Origin: Hymenolepis diminuta | Lineage: Eukaryota; Platyhelminthes; Cestoda; Cyclophyllidea; Hymenolepididae | Reading direction: 5' to 3' | Length of the DNA stretch: 64,000 bases | Assembly: GCA_900708905.1 (NCBI GenBank) | Contig: CAADRB010000030.1 | Span: 1,820,019 to 1,884,018, forward strand | Shown: positions 50,343-63,419 of the stretch, one piece after another | How the letters are laid out: every line of letters starts with the position of its first letter | Numbering within the stretch: the stretch's first letter is position 1 | Notes under the pieces: generated by a model | The model's input: the letters and a program-made list of their open reading frames with translations, nothing else | Told to the model about the DNA's origin: nothing | The model's database searches: none | Position numbers and translations under genes: made by a program

Positions 50343-53300
50343 AGTTAATTTTGTACCAAAAACTGTTTTCTTTGTTAGGCCCGGGACTTTTCAACCCATG
50401 TGTTATGTAAATGTCGTAAATCATTCGGACGCTGCAACCTGTTGAATTAAGAGTATTTATATTTTACACCAAACTAGTATTCCGTGAATTCTTTTTCGAA
50501 ATTCGCTACTTGACACAAATTTTTGTTTGAATATATTTTTATTTCAGAATTATCCATGATAAGGTGTACAATTTTTAATCTTTAATAAGGGAGAATCATC
50601 TCAATCCAAGAAACTGTAGTTGTTCCCTCGTTACGCATTCCATCGAAAAGAAACATTCTTATATGGGGAGTGTACCGAACCAAAGGAATAAATAAGCACG
50701 CAACCAGCAAGTGGGTGAAAGTATTAAGAGGAATTCTTCTGAGAGAAGTATGTCAATGGAATGGGATCATCAATGAGTATTTAAAATATAAGAGTGAATT
50801 TGTCCGTAGGCTCAAACAGCCTCTAGACATATTTATCTCTTCTAATAGCTAAAAGTAGATAGTAGATGCCAAGAAGGCGAGTTCTAAATATTTCCATAAA
50901 GATTTCATCCTGTATATTCTATTACCAACTAAGCAAAAATAACTTCAACTATTTTTCAGTTCGCGTAATAAAATTTGATGAGTGCGTCGGCATCACTTAC
51001 CTATATTTATAACATTTCACTGATCCTTTATTAAAATTAAGGCTACTCAGATTTAAGGAAGAGAAAAAGAGAAAAGTAAGAGCTCAATGGACGAGTTTTC
51101 TTTATTAGCAAAATGGAATTCCTTAAAGGGGTTTGAATATATGTTAAATGATCTGCTGTATGGTTAGTCAATAATTGTGTCGACGGTTTCTCCATAGGTA
51201 GTTTTAAAAATCCGGGTGTGAGTGTGGGAATCCAATGATTGATAATCCAGTGCGTGAGAGAAGAAGCCTACCTACCTATTGACAAACGTATCAAATAGGT
51301 CACTATTTATCCTGCACGTGTTAAATATAAATGCGGTTCTCTTTTGATCTTTGCTTCATGTAACAATAATGGAAAAATTAGTTTTTTGATAGGCACAGAA
51401 ATAATATTCCCGAGAAATTCATTTAAATCTTCGTCAAATGATAGTATCCAATCACTGCGCTTAGCAATTACGTTCTTTTAAGTTTTATTTGATTAATCTT
51501 AATTGAGAAACAACTCCTGTAATTTCTATTTATTTCATAGTAGTATTGAATATCATTGATAGGTCGAAGATAAAATAAACACTGTTGAGCTAAATACTTA
51601 ATAAGTTTATATTTGTCATGATACCAGTGATAGTGGGATCAATACTGTCACTTAATTACAAGACCTTTCATAATAAATTAATTTTGTTATTTTTTAAGTT
51701 GTGATCACGGAGAATAATGTGGACAGAAAAAGAGTTTACGTAGCTCTAATCCGATAGTAAAGCTCTTTTAAGAGTGGGGTCAAATTAGATTAAATATCCC
51801 GTCATAGAACTAATAATCTTCCCAAGGCTGACAGGAAACAGCAGCCTCTACCGAGTAAGATGACGGAGAGTTGGGTTGAACAAACGTGTGCTAGACAACT
51901 GGGAATGAATGAAGTAGGAAAGGAGGAAGGGGCAAGTAGAAGAATTGGGAGAAAAGAGGGAAGCGTAAATACTGAACATGGGTGATTGGGATTGTGACGA
52001 ACAGGCGAAATGATGTATTGCAAGGCAGTTGATCGATGTTGCGTTCTTTGTTCATCGCAGTTAAAGCAAAGGTATAAGTCAGTAGACACGCAGCACAATA
52101 CACAGAGAGACAAGTAGGCCTATTAAGCAGCGTGCTCAGGTACTAAGCATTAAGCGAGTTCAAAAAGGTGGTAAACAGTCAAAAAGAAGCATTAATGGAG
52201 TTAAAACATCAAGAGTCTTTGTTTGTTTGAATTATGGTAAAAGTGAGACATCCTTTTTAACAATATCATCTTTGCAATTTAAGGTCGTTAACAGCGGAAT
52301 ATCATTTAAGATCATTTGCATTCTCAAATGGTGGAAGGAAAAACGAAGAGAAGTGTAAGAGTGACTCCATTTGATTAAAGGTAGTAAAAATCATAGATAA
52401 GTATTTGCTGCAATCTACAGGGCGAATTGTGAAATTTGATTGTTGGAACGTTTAGTAAATATTGCGTTACTTGATTCCAAAAATCAGATGAAATAAGACC
52501 CTTTGATACTTTGACGTTGTTCTCAGTACCTTTTCAATCCCCTTCCCTTATTCATTTGTCGGAATTTCTGTTACTCCATGCTTGTAAAGGTTGTGTTGAT
52601 TGATTTTAATTTCATGTAGCATAATTGTTGAATCATCTGAAAGTTGATTGTTACCGATGCAGATGAACGAAGAAATGGTGAAAATAAAGAACTATTTAAT
52701 TTAAAGAATTTTGATAAGATCTTGAAAAATAATTACTTAGATAAATTATGCACCTGTAGTAGCTTGCAATATATTCATGCTATCCAGTTTTCCGTAAGTT
52801 CGTATTTCATCCGCGTCTCGTATCGTAGACAGTAGTTTCTATAAAGAATACAATCGCATTATAACAGGATCAAATATAACTAGGAAGTTGCCTCTCTCCT
52901 GCTGCACGAATTCAGTTATCACAGGAAGAGATCAAGTGATGGCCACGATCTTGCATCCAATAAGCTGGGAAGTGATACTCTGTGGAGGATAAGGCTCATG
53001 ACACAGGGGAAAAGTGATGGAGAAAACCAATAATATACTTAGAGAGTGACTCGTATACGACTATATTAAAAGGGTACTAAGCCAAATAAAAATTGGTTAG
53101 CAAATCTCTATAGTGAATAATGTAAACGAGAGATAAGTTTGCAACGATATCACGCATTTATTGTATAATTTAACTTCCGATTGTTTGAGAAGAAATTTTT
53201 TTGCTTTACTCAGCTATGCACTGCTTCCCTCTTACAAGTGACACCAATGCGTTTCCTCGTCAGTTGTTGGAGTCAGTGGTGTTATTAATTGGAGATTTCC

Positions 53301-55640
53301 CAAACTAATATATATATGTAGTTCGATACGTAATGAAATAATGAAGTATTTATTAAATTTGAAAAGAAAAATACAAAACTTTCAATACAAAATAAAATTA
53401 GTTAAAAATTGTAATAGATCACTTAGCACTAAACAAATGTGCTGCTAGTAAAAATTACTTTGATGCTGTTAATTGTGTAACCAGATTAGTAGACATGAAG
53501 AAAATTCATGCGTTAGACAACTTCGTGTTCCTTCATTTTTAAAAGGGCACAAATTCATTAGAATTTCAGTCTAAAATCACAATTTCTATATGTCTGCAAT
53601 TGCGCCTAGAATCTCTCAAAAAATTCTTCCTCCGACATTTTTGAGAGCTTTCTGTTGAAGTTTAGCTTTCAAGGCAAGTGGGTAAAAATAGCAGTAGCGA
53701 ATGTTTGCATTCCAAAACATATCAAATTCATCTGATTTCAGAAGAAATTATGCTCCCAATTCGACAATTTAAAAGATTTAGTAATGTCCTTACTCCTGCC
53801 TTTATAATAAAAGAGCAATTAGGTGGGATAATCTGGCAAAATTTTTTTCCTTATTATGAACAAGGTGGCAAGATGAAACTGGCTTACGCGATTTCACCAT
53901 AATAGAGTGAATTTTATAAAATGCCGATAAAACGAATATATGAATTCGTGCTAATTTATTAGTTTATCCCATTAATTATAATTAAGTTTATTATTAGTTT
54001 AATTAACAATAATTATAGGTTTATTTAATTCATTCCATTAAGTAAAAAGGTAATTAAAACTATTTGGACAAGAAGATGCACATCTTTAGAATAAATATTT
54101 TGCGAAGAAAATTCACATAAGATTTACGATTTAGGTTCATATCCCGAGACATTTCAGAAGTCACATATTGGGATTAGTTTAATTAACATTATATCCTTTC
54201 GTTCGAATGCCTTATAGAAGAACACCAAAACCAGTTGATTCATTCGTTAGCACAAGACGGCTGGGGCGTCCGGGTAATCGCATGATAAACTCCCTTTGAG
54301 AAACGGCGACTTGAGTATGATTGACCCCCTCTAGTCGCCAAGGTGATTAATTTGTCTATCTAGTCCTTTGTAATTGACGCAGGATCGGCACTTTTCTGGA
54401 GCTTACAAATTTAACAATTAATGATCTACAAATAGTCAAATACTTGGACTTTATGCAAATACGAATCAAATCAACTCCACCATCTGCTATTATCCTAGGA
54501 CATGCTGTCAGTGGATTTAGATCATTGTATACATTCACTAAAGGTAGTATTGTAACAGTATTAAAGAGCCTTGTTTTAAAAAGACCCATTCGTTGGACAT
54601 CCCAGTTAGTGGTAGGATGCTATGTATGTTTATTCCACAGTGAAAAGTTAGAACTTTTATCTTCCATTCGAGAAATTAAATAAAAATTTTATAATGCCTG
54701 AAAGACTTGTGGCCGAAAATGGGGAATTTGTGGATAAAACGGAAGAAAGCTTACAATGCGAGTGTTAGATAACTGAAATTCAAAGCAGTTCAGAGGAAAA
54801 TTTTACGATGAAATACTTCAAGGTCATGCCAAAGTTGCTGTCTAGTTGGGCGCTAATTATTCAGATGAATCGCTTTTTGGCCTAGAACATTCAAAACTTT
54901 CACGGGATCTTTTCACACTCCTTGTGATGGGAAATAATGTTGCAGAAAGTTCAACAATCTTCACATAACTTTTAACATGAATTTTCATATGAAACAGGAA
55001 AATCTCCTTAAAGATGCCTTTAAGTCAGTATCTTAGGGGGGAGCTCACCAATAATTAGATTATAAGATTAATGAAAAATTACCGACTCCATATTAAAATG
55101 ATTTACAAGATATAAAGAATATTTGAGACTTTCACGCTAACTGTTATTAGGAGCAATGCTAAAGAAATTTAAATTATCATGGAATGGTTTTTATTAAAAT
55201 TCTCATATTAAGAAATACACAAAGAGAATTCGGCTAAAACTTCCCTTCACTTGAAAGACTATTTAACACTTTAACTGGGGATATTATTCCATGTCGAAAT
55301 TTGATAGATTTAGGAAGGCTGTATTTCACCGAACAGATAATTAGAAATTATGAAAAATAAATGATTTATTCAAATATAAATAAATTTACTAGCTTGCCTT
55401 ACAGAAAGCTTATATTTAATTATCAACATGCCTTTTATTAAAGTTTCATATCTACCTATACTCTTTTCCCTTTGATATAAACGGACTCCATTTAGATAAA
55501 CTCATAGTGTAATGACATTGATTTCCGTGCTCACCAAATAATTTTTATCTTCACCCGTCTTAAAATGAAATGCGGTACCATAACGAGAGATATAGATTAA
55601 GTAAATGCCTTAAACTTAGGCGCGAAAGAGTTACAGAAGT

Positions 55641-55740
55641 GATGCGCCGGTAGGGCATTGATCTACATGCTCACCTACTAAGTCAAAGATTATGAGTTTG
55701 ATACCCACTGGTGCATATAAAGTAAGTGGAAAGACACTGA
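55641..55740 (+). repeat. tRNA-like SINE head, copy 2
   Basis: GGTAGGGCATTGATCTACATG followed by the B-box-like GAGTTTGATACCC about 40 bases later. It resembles the head at 15361 and is too degenerate to be a tRNA gene. Confidence 0.45.
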
Positions 55741-57949
55741 CATAGTTCTAAAGAGGTGATGGAATGCCGTTTCTTACCAGGACAGAGCCATTATGTTGTC
55801 TCTCTTCCTAAAAGAAGAGCTGAAAAACGCTTTTCTAAGTACGTTTGGAAGTTGTAGATAAATAGTATAAATTACTATAGCATTTCAAGTAATATTAAAC
55901 ATCAAAGAATATCTAGCACACATTCTACAACATACCAGACAAATTTTCTTCCACCGCAATACTAATATTCCATCGTTAGTTGCTTGTTAAACTCAAAAGC
56001 CAACAGAAGTGTATTCAGTGGTGGCATTTTGATTAGAACACGACATTGTGAAATGTTCATATTGGATCTATTGACTAAGTAATTTACCCACTTTTGCGTT
56101 CAGACACCCATAATCTGGATCTTGGCAAGACCTTTCCACTAACGTACCAATAGATCCCAATTAGGCGTTTGCATCTACCTAACAGTTATCACTTATCAAA
56201 ATATACTTGGATGTTACAGTTAAGGCTAAATGTCTCTGATTCTTCTTTGTCTTTGTGTGTAATTCCACATACAATAGTCACAAAGGAATGAAGTTGTGAA
56301 GAGAATCTAGCTGCATATGACTTAATGCTGTTCCAGCTATGTCATAATAAGTATAAGAGAAATATATTTTGATCGGTGTAAAATTAATATGATAATAAAT
56401 GTCTGCGAATAAATGTAGGAAATAGTAATGCGAAAAGAGTTCAACATTAAGACATTCAAGTCCCCACACGAGTATGAGAAAATCGGTCATGACTTTCTAT
56501 AACTTTACAAAATTAAAACCTTCAATGTCTCAATTAATGCTACAAAATAAATGTACACTTTAGAGAACAACAAGAACATAGCGGTCTGATTTAAAAGACC
56601 GATGTCTCGGAAATAGGTTAACAAAAATGAAAAGAAGTGAATAGGAGTTCTGTTCGCCATTATATCAAAAGTACCTTACTGAAATTCACACTGATGTAAC
56701 GGGAATGACGACGCTGTTGCATCAAATGGTTGTGAAACTTACAAATACAAAGCTAACAATGGCTGACCCATATTCCTCTACTATTCTTGGTGGACTTGCT
56801 TGACAGACGTGCACATTGACCAATGCACAAAACTTTTTAATGTACCTTTTTAAACTTCTACTTTACAAAAAACAAACTGCAGTTCTTTGACAGAATCTGA
56901 TCTCTCCCACTTGATATCTGTAAAGAATATGAATTAATAAACACATCAATTGCAAAAATATATTAATCAGAATAGCTATCTTTTCTGGATCGAAGTTTCT
57001 ATGAAAAATCAGCTCTAATTACGATCGCAAAAATAACAGGAAGTATTCAATCTAAGTGCGGACCAGTTAATCATTTACTCGTGTCCGTGAGGGCAATTTT
57101 AGAAGGGGAGGAAAATGGTTAGCAAAGTAACAATTTTTTCAAAACTTCGTGTCCTAATTAGCATGAGGGCTAGCAGATAGAGGAAGAATGTCTAAATGGA
57201 GTGAAATTAGCAGAACAATAAGTTAGTACTTTGGTCAGTGAGTTTGCTTAACTTCGTGGGGAAAACTCTAATTGGACTTTCCTGAGGAATAGACAAATTT
57301 CCATTAAAATATTTAACCACATTTGATGAAAATATCAGTCATAATACATAGATATATTTGTGCTTTGGAAAAGACAAGGAATAATATATAGGAAATAAGG
57401 GAAAATTTATGCTAAACTAACAAGGCAAATCAGCCGCAGAAATTCAAAGAGATAGAATTGTGCTACTACAACTTTTTGGAAAGAAGTGATGTTTTCTTAG
57501 ACGAGGACCTACCCTTGAGTTAAAAAAAATCCGTCCGAAGATGCACTAATGAGAATTAGTTAGCATAGGAACTGCCTTGGCGAAAATACATGCAGAAAAT
57601 CTAGAAAGCAACAAGAAGGGAAACAATTACGAAGTAATTCTTCCACATTCCCTCTTTCTATGCCTCGGTGTTAGCAACTGCATTTATTGTAGCAAACGTA
57701 TTTAATATTCATTTCCTTAATGAACGTAAGTGCACTGTGGTCTGATCTAAATTATGCCACTCAACTATTGTGTGATCTCAATGAAGGCCTAAATATCAAG
57801 TAATGGGTTATAAGGTGGAACTTAAATTTACAAATAATTTGAACATTAATAATGAAAATGAAATAGAATTGGTTCCCACCAAAGCCAAATTTATATTTAT
57901 TTATAAAAGTTCTATCCGTTTTAAGCATTAACACGCACAATTATCGATT

Positions 57950-58090
57950 GAATGGTACGAGTTCGAGTCCCATTCGATGCATTTAAAGTTTGGTAGTGTA
58001 ATGCTGTGGGGAAAACTTCCAGAATAGGAAAACCACTGTATGATGGAGAAAATTCGAAACGTATTCCATCAAAAAGCTTATGCTGATTTT
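57950..58090 (+). pseudogene. Possible Tc1-like transposase fragment
   Basis: One frame gives HLKFGSVMLWGKLPE, stop, then ENHCMMEKIRNVFHQKAY. The GSVMxWG motif is typical of Tc1/mariner transposases before the second catalytic Asp. It is short and broken by a stop; a B-box-like GAGTTCGAGTCCC precedes it. Confidence 0.35.
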
Positions 58091-59289
58091 AAGAAAGGTA
58101 AGAGATAGAGGATAGAATGCATATTTATATTAAGACAAAATCATTATACATCCAATAACACTTTAAAAAGTTTCCAACTGTCCTGGAAAGGGCCAATATA
58201 TAGGTTTTATTTTAGTAAGAAAACCAAGAAATATTTCAAAGACCTAGAGATAAAAGTCAGACTGACCATAGTTAAACTGAATAATTAGGAAGTTAGAAAT
58301 TAGGTTATGGAGACAAGTAAATCAGAATAGCAAAAGACTGCAATGGAGAAGCGCTTGCCTACCACATCATGTAGGGTTTTGTTAGTATTTCCCATGGGGA
58401 AAAACTTTGAGCTAAATCTTGGCCAACATATGGATTATCTCTAGCATATTGGCGAAAATGTTTAGTGAAATAGGTTATGTGCTGCACGCCCATTTCCAAT
58501 TACTTACACAAGCAAAAAATCTGCCTTGAATATAAGTTCAGGTACAGCGAACAAAGTAAGGACTTCTGTCAGGGGGAATATATAATTATGAATAACTATT
58601 AAATATTCCTAGTGAAGAAATGAACACTTTATATTTTCTTCCCATTATTATTGAAACAACGATTAACTCTTATATTTTTATGCGAACTAATATGCACTGC
58701 CTTATATTGTACATTGTTTAAGTTGAATGTTATAAATTTTCTCTATATCAACTAGAACTTCTATTTTTCTTTTAATTGGGATATCGGCTTTTAGATCGTA
58801 AAAAGTTCCCAACAAAGAAAATTAAAAAAATATAAACACGCTATTGAATTAAAACTTGAAATCAATTAAGTATTGATGATCATCTGGAAAAATAATATAA
58901 ATAGTAATGAATAAAGTAATTTTTATTTGGGGCCTTGTAATAATAATAACTTAATATTCTTATCTACTGTTTTTAATTAAGTAGACATAACCGAATACAT
59001 AATATACGTTATATTATAATATCCATATATTCTGCTTGCCAGAAAGGTGAAATTAAAACTTTTGTTGTGCTAAATTCGCATACTGGTGGCAGGAATATAA
59101 AAATTTCCGGGGTTATATTTTGCAGGCGAATTGAATATTAAAACCTGAGTTGATTTACTTGCAATTGCAATGTTTCTGGAAGCAACCAGTTAATTAACAG
59201 TCCAAAACTATAACGATTATTTACGATTTTGCACATTGATGACCAAGCTGCTAACTTGCTGCCGAAAGTGATTATACAACGCTTTCATA

Positions 59290-59485
59290 ATGGTTTCCAA
59301 AACGCTTTCATCGATGAGAAGATTGAGTTTTGTCACTCTTCTCACAAGCCAGATTTGACCAGTGTGCTTAGTGGAAATAATCTTGGATTTATGATCTCTG
59401 GCTTTACAGGTAGGAAAGTTAACTGTAGAATATTATCTTCGTTAGATACGCAAAATGAGATGCAATTCTTCAACGAAATGTCTAA
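59290..59485 (+). pseudogene. Possible FGF-like exon (gene B or a relic)
   Basis: An open stretch ends GFMISGFTGRKVN, then a CRILSS run, then NEMQFFNEM. This lines up with the part of FGF8-type proteins reading YSRTSGKHVQV...DPFAK, and with the end of gene A exon 3. It would be the natural partner of the 62359 exon, but there is no good donor: the only GT (AAT|gtctaa) is in the wrong phase, and the frame stops at TGA. Its upstream part also resembles the dispersed repeat (AAGCCAGATTTGACCAGTG). It may be a decayed duplicate exon, contain an assembly error, or be chance similarity. Confidence 0.3.
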
Positions 59486-59489
59486 CTGA

Positions 59490-62358
59490 GTTTGACATAT
59501 TTTAACAAACACCCAATTAGATAATTTGCATTACTAAATTCTCTGATCTAAAATTTTGTAGATATCGTCAACGATTCATGGAAAAACACATTGGTCAATA
59601 TGTTTTAAATTTTTTATTTGAAGTTTCTGAATGGGTGTTACAGATACCATTATAACACATCAAATAATTAAAATTTTATCAATTTACTTAAAATTTCCGC
59701 CCAAAATCCTTCGACTCTGCATTATTATGTCCATATACAATTTTTTCTATCAAGAACTACTAACACATATAAACATGTTAACGTTTATTTAAATATTTTT
59801 TTATTTTTATGAATAAACAGTTCATTCTGTGTTTGAAGTTATATTAAAGACATTCCACTTACTATCGTTTGGATTTTGCAGTATTTTTTACAATTTCTTC
59901 CAATAATTATTATTTATCATCTGTCCTGCACCTTCGTACTCTATTGAATGTGAGTTTCCATGTATACTCTTATAATGGCCTTGACTGACATGTTTTTATT
60001 TTAGGAGACTTAATATATATATGTTCCTTTCTAAAAACACTAGCCACAATTTACTGTATTTTATATTTGATCAACTGCGTAAAATCTTCATGTGCCACCA
60101 AAATTATCCCAAGCAAAGTAGGTAACACTCGCGAGTAAAGTGGTAAAATTAATATCCTCATTCATGAAAACATATGATAAGAAATTCTTTTGTCGATCGC
60201 TAAACGATTTTATAGGAAAAAAATCTAAGAATGAGGTGTTGTTATTGAGTGGTAAAATAATTCAATAATGGAATGTCGGTGAATGTTATTGATACTTGAG
60301 TTAAAAAAATGAAACAAAAGTTTTTTAACCTGACACATTCTAATAAACTATTTGAAAAATTCAACAATTATCACATTTTGCTCAGAACAAAAGATCCCAT
60401 TTCAAATTATCTTTCACTTATCTTAAAGCGTTTGCATCTTCCCGTGAATTTAAGACGTGCCTAGGCACTCAGCGTAAAGATTTAAACTCCAAACTGTACA
60501 CATCCAAAGCTTTTGAAGACTATTGATCAGTTGAATGAACTGGGCGGATTGTCATGCCATCTCGGCATGTGCGTTTATTCCGATACACATAAATCAGTCA
60601 GTTGATACAAATTCGGAGTAAGATACTAAGACAAAGTTATGATCTTGGATTTATATTTTTTCTGAGAGTACTTTAATAGAAATAGAAACTAGTAATTTCA
60701 AAATGCGACGAAATGTAATTATTTAATTCAGTATTTGCAAAATTTGAAAATTTAAATGCCTCTAATCGGTAATATTTAAAATAATTTCGAAAAACTGTGC
60801 TTAAACGGTTGATGACATACACACGCAGTTTATCTTGCGACTACCAAGTCCTGCTAGCTTAAGCATCTTGTCGGATGCGACGCACTTTTAAAGGAAAATC
60901 TTGCATGCAACCAGTTACCGTATTTCTTACTCTACCGAATGTGTACATGCATATAATTAATCCAAATTCAAGACTGCTAAATAAAATAAACTAAGGATGC
61001 TTCCACGATAAAACCGCCGGTACCAAACATGACCAGGGCGGTATGATTACCATGCACTTTCCTGATAAATCAACAATTAATGCGAACATTTCTCACTAAT
61101 ATTAGCTTTAACAATCATTCTTTTCAATCGATAATTTTTCCTGCTGTTGTGCATTACTGCAGCGCTGATTTATCTCGTCTTTATTTTGCCGACTGTTTTA
61201 ATCAAACAGTTCATGCAGTTTTTCTAGAAACTGTAGGAATCATAATTTAAATACTTATTCATTATAGAACATCTTATAGACAATGCAAGTTGGCATGAGT
61301 GGGCATAAAGAGAAAGTTGAAGAAATTGTATTGCTGTTATTGTCAGGCGGATCTGATTGTTTAGCATAATTAAATTTTCTCGGCAGCAATGCACTTGCCA
61401 GCCTTCTTTGTTTGCTTGCTATTGATATACTTAATTTCGTCCACAAGGTCAAGCCTAACTCTCAAATGCGTGTCTCACTCAAATATTTGCTCGGACCACC
61501 GTCGTAATTTTTAATGAATACCGTTTGAGCAAAAACCACAGATTAACTTTTACTATCGATTTTCTCTACGATAGGTGGAGGTGCCATCTCCGCTCCTTCT
61601 TAGAACCACACCGAGAATTTTCAGTGCCATAGCTATGATTTAATATATCCATATTTCTTGTATTCGTGTTATATTTGAGTTCATGCTCTCATCAGCACAA
61701 AAGAAAATCAGGTATTTAAATTTATAAAAACACGAATAAATTAAACACACAAAAAAAGAACTTGAACCCTCTTCTCGTCCTTTTCCTTAAAAGCAATTAA
61801 TACAAATTATGGCTCAGAACTTGAGGCTTAAATTTTATTAATAGGTGCCAAATTCTTCTTCTCAAGCACTACATACTTTGTTTAATATATGCCATGAAGT
61901 TGTGTCATAGCAACATTTTTGCTCTTAAGCGCACAATTTAGATTTTTCTGCCCTGTTCTTCAAATAGTCTACTGTGCTTGAACAATTTTATTTAAACCAA
62001 TATTCTTGCTATAGCCAAGTTAGAGTGATTGTTGCAGAAGCAGTATTTTCTAACTCAATAAAAAGTCGTTAGTTTCCTTTTTATAGAGAGAGAGCGCCAT
62101 TCCTGAAGCAAAAATAATGTGTAAAGCCCTTCAAAAACGGTCAAACTAAAAAATGCTTATAAATAGGTAACAAATGCTGGCTGTGGAATATGCAAACGGA
62201 GTAATCAAGATAAGATAAAATTAAGGTCAAAGGAATGACGAGGTAAAAAATGGACACTATTCTTTCCAGAAATCATTTAGCTGTATTTCTGTGCTCATGT
62301 AGATAACTGAATGGTAGATTTCTCGAATGGCATTAAAATATGTGAATATTTAATATAG
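59490..62358. other. Region before gene B exons
   Basis: Should contain 5' exons of gene B if they are local. A weak 73-base candidate (60047-60118, reading LLYFIFDQLRKIF to NYPKQ before gtaggt) has the right phase but no clear FGF similarity. Nothing else is recognised. Confidence 0.4.
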
Positions 62359-62465
62359 CCGAATGGCAGTTTATACCGAGCCCTAGGAACAAGGGTTTCT
62401 TTCTTCGGAACTTCGCCACTGCGGAATATTTGTGTTTCGATGGCCATGGAAAACCAATTGTTCAA
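62359..62465 (+). CDS. Gene B 107-bp FGF core exon
   Basis: Between AATATAG and gtaggt, phase 1 in and phase 0 out, exactly as gene A exon 4. The FGF8-like YLCFDGHGKP turn is clearer here than in A. Confidence 0.8.
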
Positions 62466-62997
62466 GTAGGTTTTGTTTCCCTCTTCTGTCTCAAAAATTC
62501 ATTTTAGGTTACATTATTCACTAATGATTTGCACATTTTAGAGGGAACAAAATTTAAAACATTGTCTTGTTAAGGGATGGTATTATGGAGAGGTTATGCC
62601 TACAGAAGAAAGCAATTATGAATTGCTTGAGGGACAAATCGATCTGTTAAGTAACTTAATTTTTATGCCCGTAGCCCCACAAATGAATATTCCCGGTCGA
62701 ATTCAGTTGACTTCTATATTAACTGAAAAACCTTGGTTTATTGGTTTCTGCGAAAATGGTCGACCATTTGCCAATGAAATGGCTTACAATGGAGGTTGCA
62801 TCAAGTCACAGCTTCCTGGGGCGTGGAACATGTTGCATATTTGTGCACCAATTCCCACCTATTGCATTAATCCAGGCTGCATTTCAAGCAACGAAACTAA
62901 GAGCAGAGGGAGAAAATGCTCAGAGTACTGCCGTCTCGTTATTGAATGCAAACATGTTCCCGAAAGAATAATTAAGGAAGAGTTCGGCGGAAGCTAA
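62359..62997 (+). CDS. Gene B: paralogous FGF-like ligand, 3' exons
   Basis: Two exons, 62359-62465 and 62542-62997, separated by a 76-bp intron, encode the last 186 residues. Exon one has EWQFIPSPRNKGFFLRN and EYLCFDGHGKPIVQ; exon two has the FGF-type Cys in LKHCLVKGWYYG, IQLTS, PWFIGFCENGRPFAN, SQLPGAWNML, then ICAPIPTYCINPGC and three more cysteines. It aligns with gene A throughout, with a shorter and non-basic central insertion and no RNRR site. It lies 18 kb downstream of gene A on the same strand, so a tandem duplication is likely, and divergence shows it is old. The 5' end (signal sequence, first strands) is missing, so the start shown is an exon boundary, not a start codon. The secreted-ligand role is inferred. 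Confidence 0.72.
62542..62997 (+). CDS. Gene B last exon
   Basis: 151 codons and TAA, after CATTTTAG. The eight cysteines of the WFIGFC-to-ECKH region lie at the same spacing as in gene A. It ends with an acidic/basic IIKEEFGGS. Confidence 0.82.
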   Translation, partial: REQNLKHCLVKGWYYGEVMPTEESNYELLEGQIDLLSNLIFMPVAPQMNIPGRIQLTSILTEKPWFIGFCENGRPFANEMAYNGGCIKSQLPGAWNMLHICAPIPTYCINPGCISSNETKSRGRKCSEYCRLVIECKHVPERIIKEEFGGS

Positions 62998-63209
62998 ACA
63001 TGTGCATCTCGGTATTTACGCCAAATACAATTTAGTTAGAAGTAAATTGTGTTTTATATTCGCAGAAAGAAAAGCACTTTGTAAAATGAGTTCAATTTTG
63101 ACTGAAGGAATAAGAAATTCTGTAGAAATACAAATGTCTTTAAAATTTCATATCTATGTAATGATTCCAGCAGTGTATATAATGAATTAAATTGATATTA
63201 TAATTTGTA

Positions 63210-63360
63210 AAGGTCCCTCCGGCCAAAATTGCTTAACTTTGGTTGTGATAAATTTCTGATAGGCACCCGTTCCTCCACTTTTCTTTTGTTCAGAATTAAC
63301 CAGTGCGATCGGTCATCTACATCTGTGAGTATGCACTGCTAACTTGATGGATTTGCATTC
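63210..63360 (+). repeat. Dispersed short repeat, copy 5
   Basis: Shares TTCAGAATTAACCAGTGCG and ATCGGTCATC blocks with the other copies. It would fall within the 3' UTR of gene B. Confidence 0.55.
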
Positions 63361-63413
63361 TCCAATGACGATTGGGATTGATTGAAATCTTGATTATCTA
63401 CTATATAAAGAGT

Positions 63414-63419
63414 AATAAA
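63414..63419 (+). terminator. Possible poly(A) signal of gene B
   Basis: AATAAA about 420 bases after the gene B stop. Confidence 0.35.

Larger units (their letters stand above)
49105..50403 (+). mobile_element. mariner transposon copy 2 (DD34D), gapped
   Basis: Same inverted ends as copy 1 (ACACATGGGCTGAAAAGTCC and its complement), flanked by TA at 49103-49104 and 50404-50405. Plus orientation. 757 bases (49129-49885) are N. The sequenced 3' half differs from copy 1 at only a few bases, for example TAC against TGC near the end of the transposase frame. Confidence 0.93.
50404..59200. other. Intergenic between mariner copy 2 and gene B region
   Basis: No gene recognised. Open frames at 53678-53902, 54444-54683 and the compositionally biased 51800-52120 (pyrimidine-rich on the minus strand, possibly an old LTR) have no domain I know. 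SINE-like and transposase scraps are listed separately. Confidence 0.5.

Noticed and set aside
53678..53902. Open frame containing LPIRQFKRFSNVL and WQNFFPYYEQ between acceptor- and donor-like sites
   Set aside because: Considered as a further exon of gene B, but there is no similarity to gene A and no phase support.
57940..57990. Possible tRNA gene with a GAGTTCGAGTCCC T-loop-like sequence
   Set aside because: No acceptor, D or anticodon stems can be formed around it.
62741..62971. Second plus-strand frame over gene B last exon
   Set aside because: Shadow of gene B; the other frame carries the conserved cysteines and FGF motifs.
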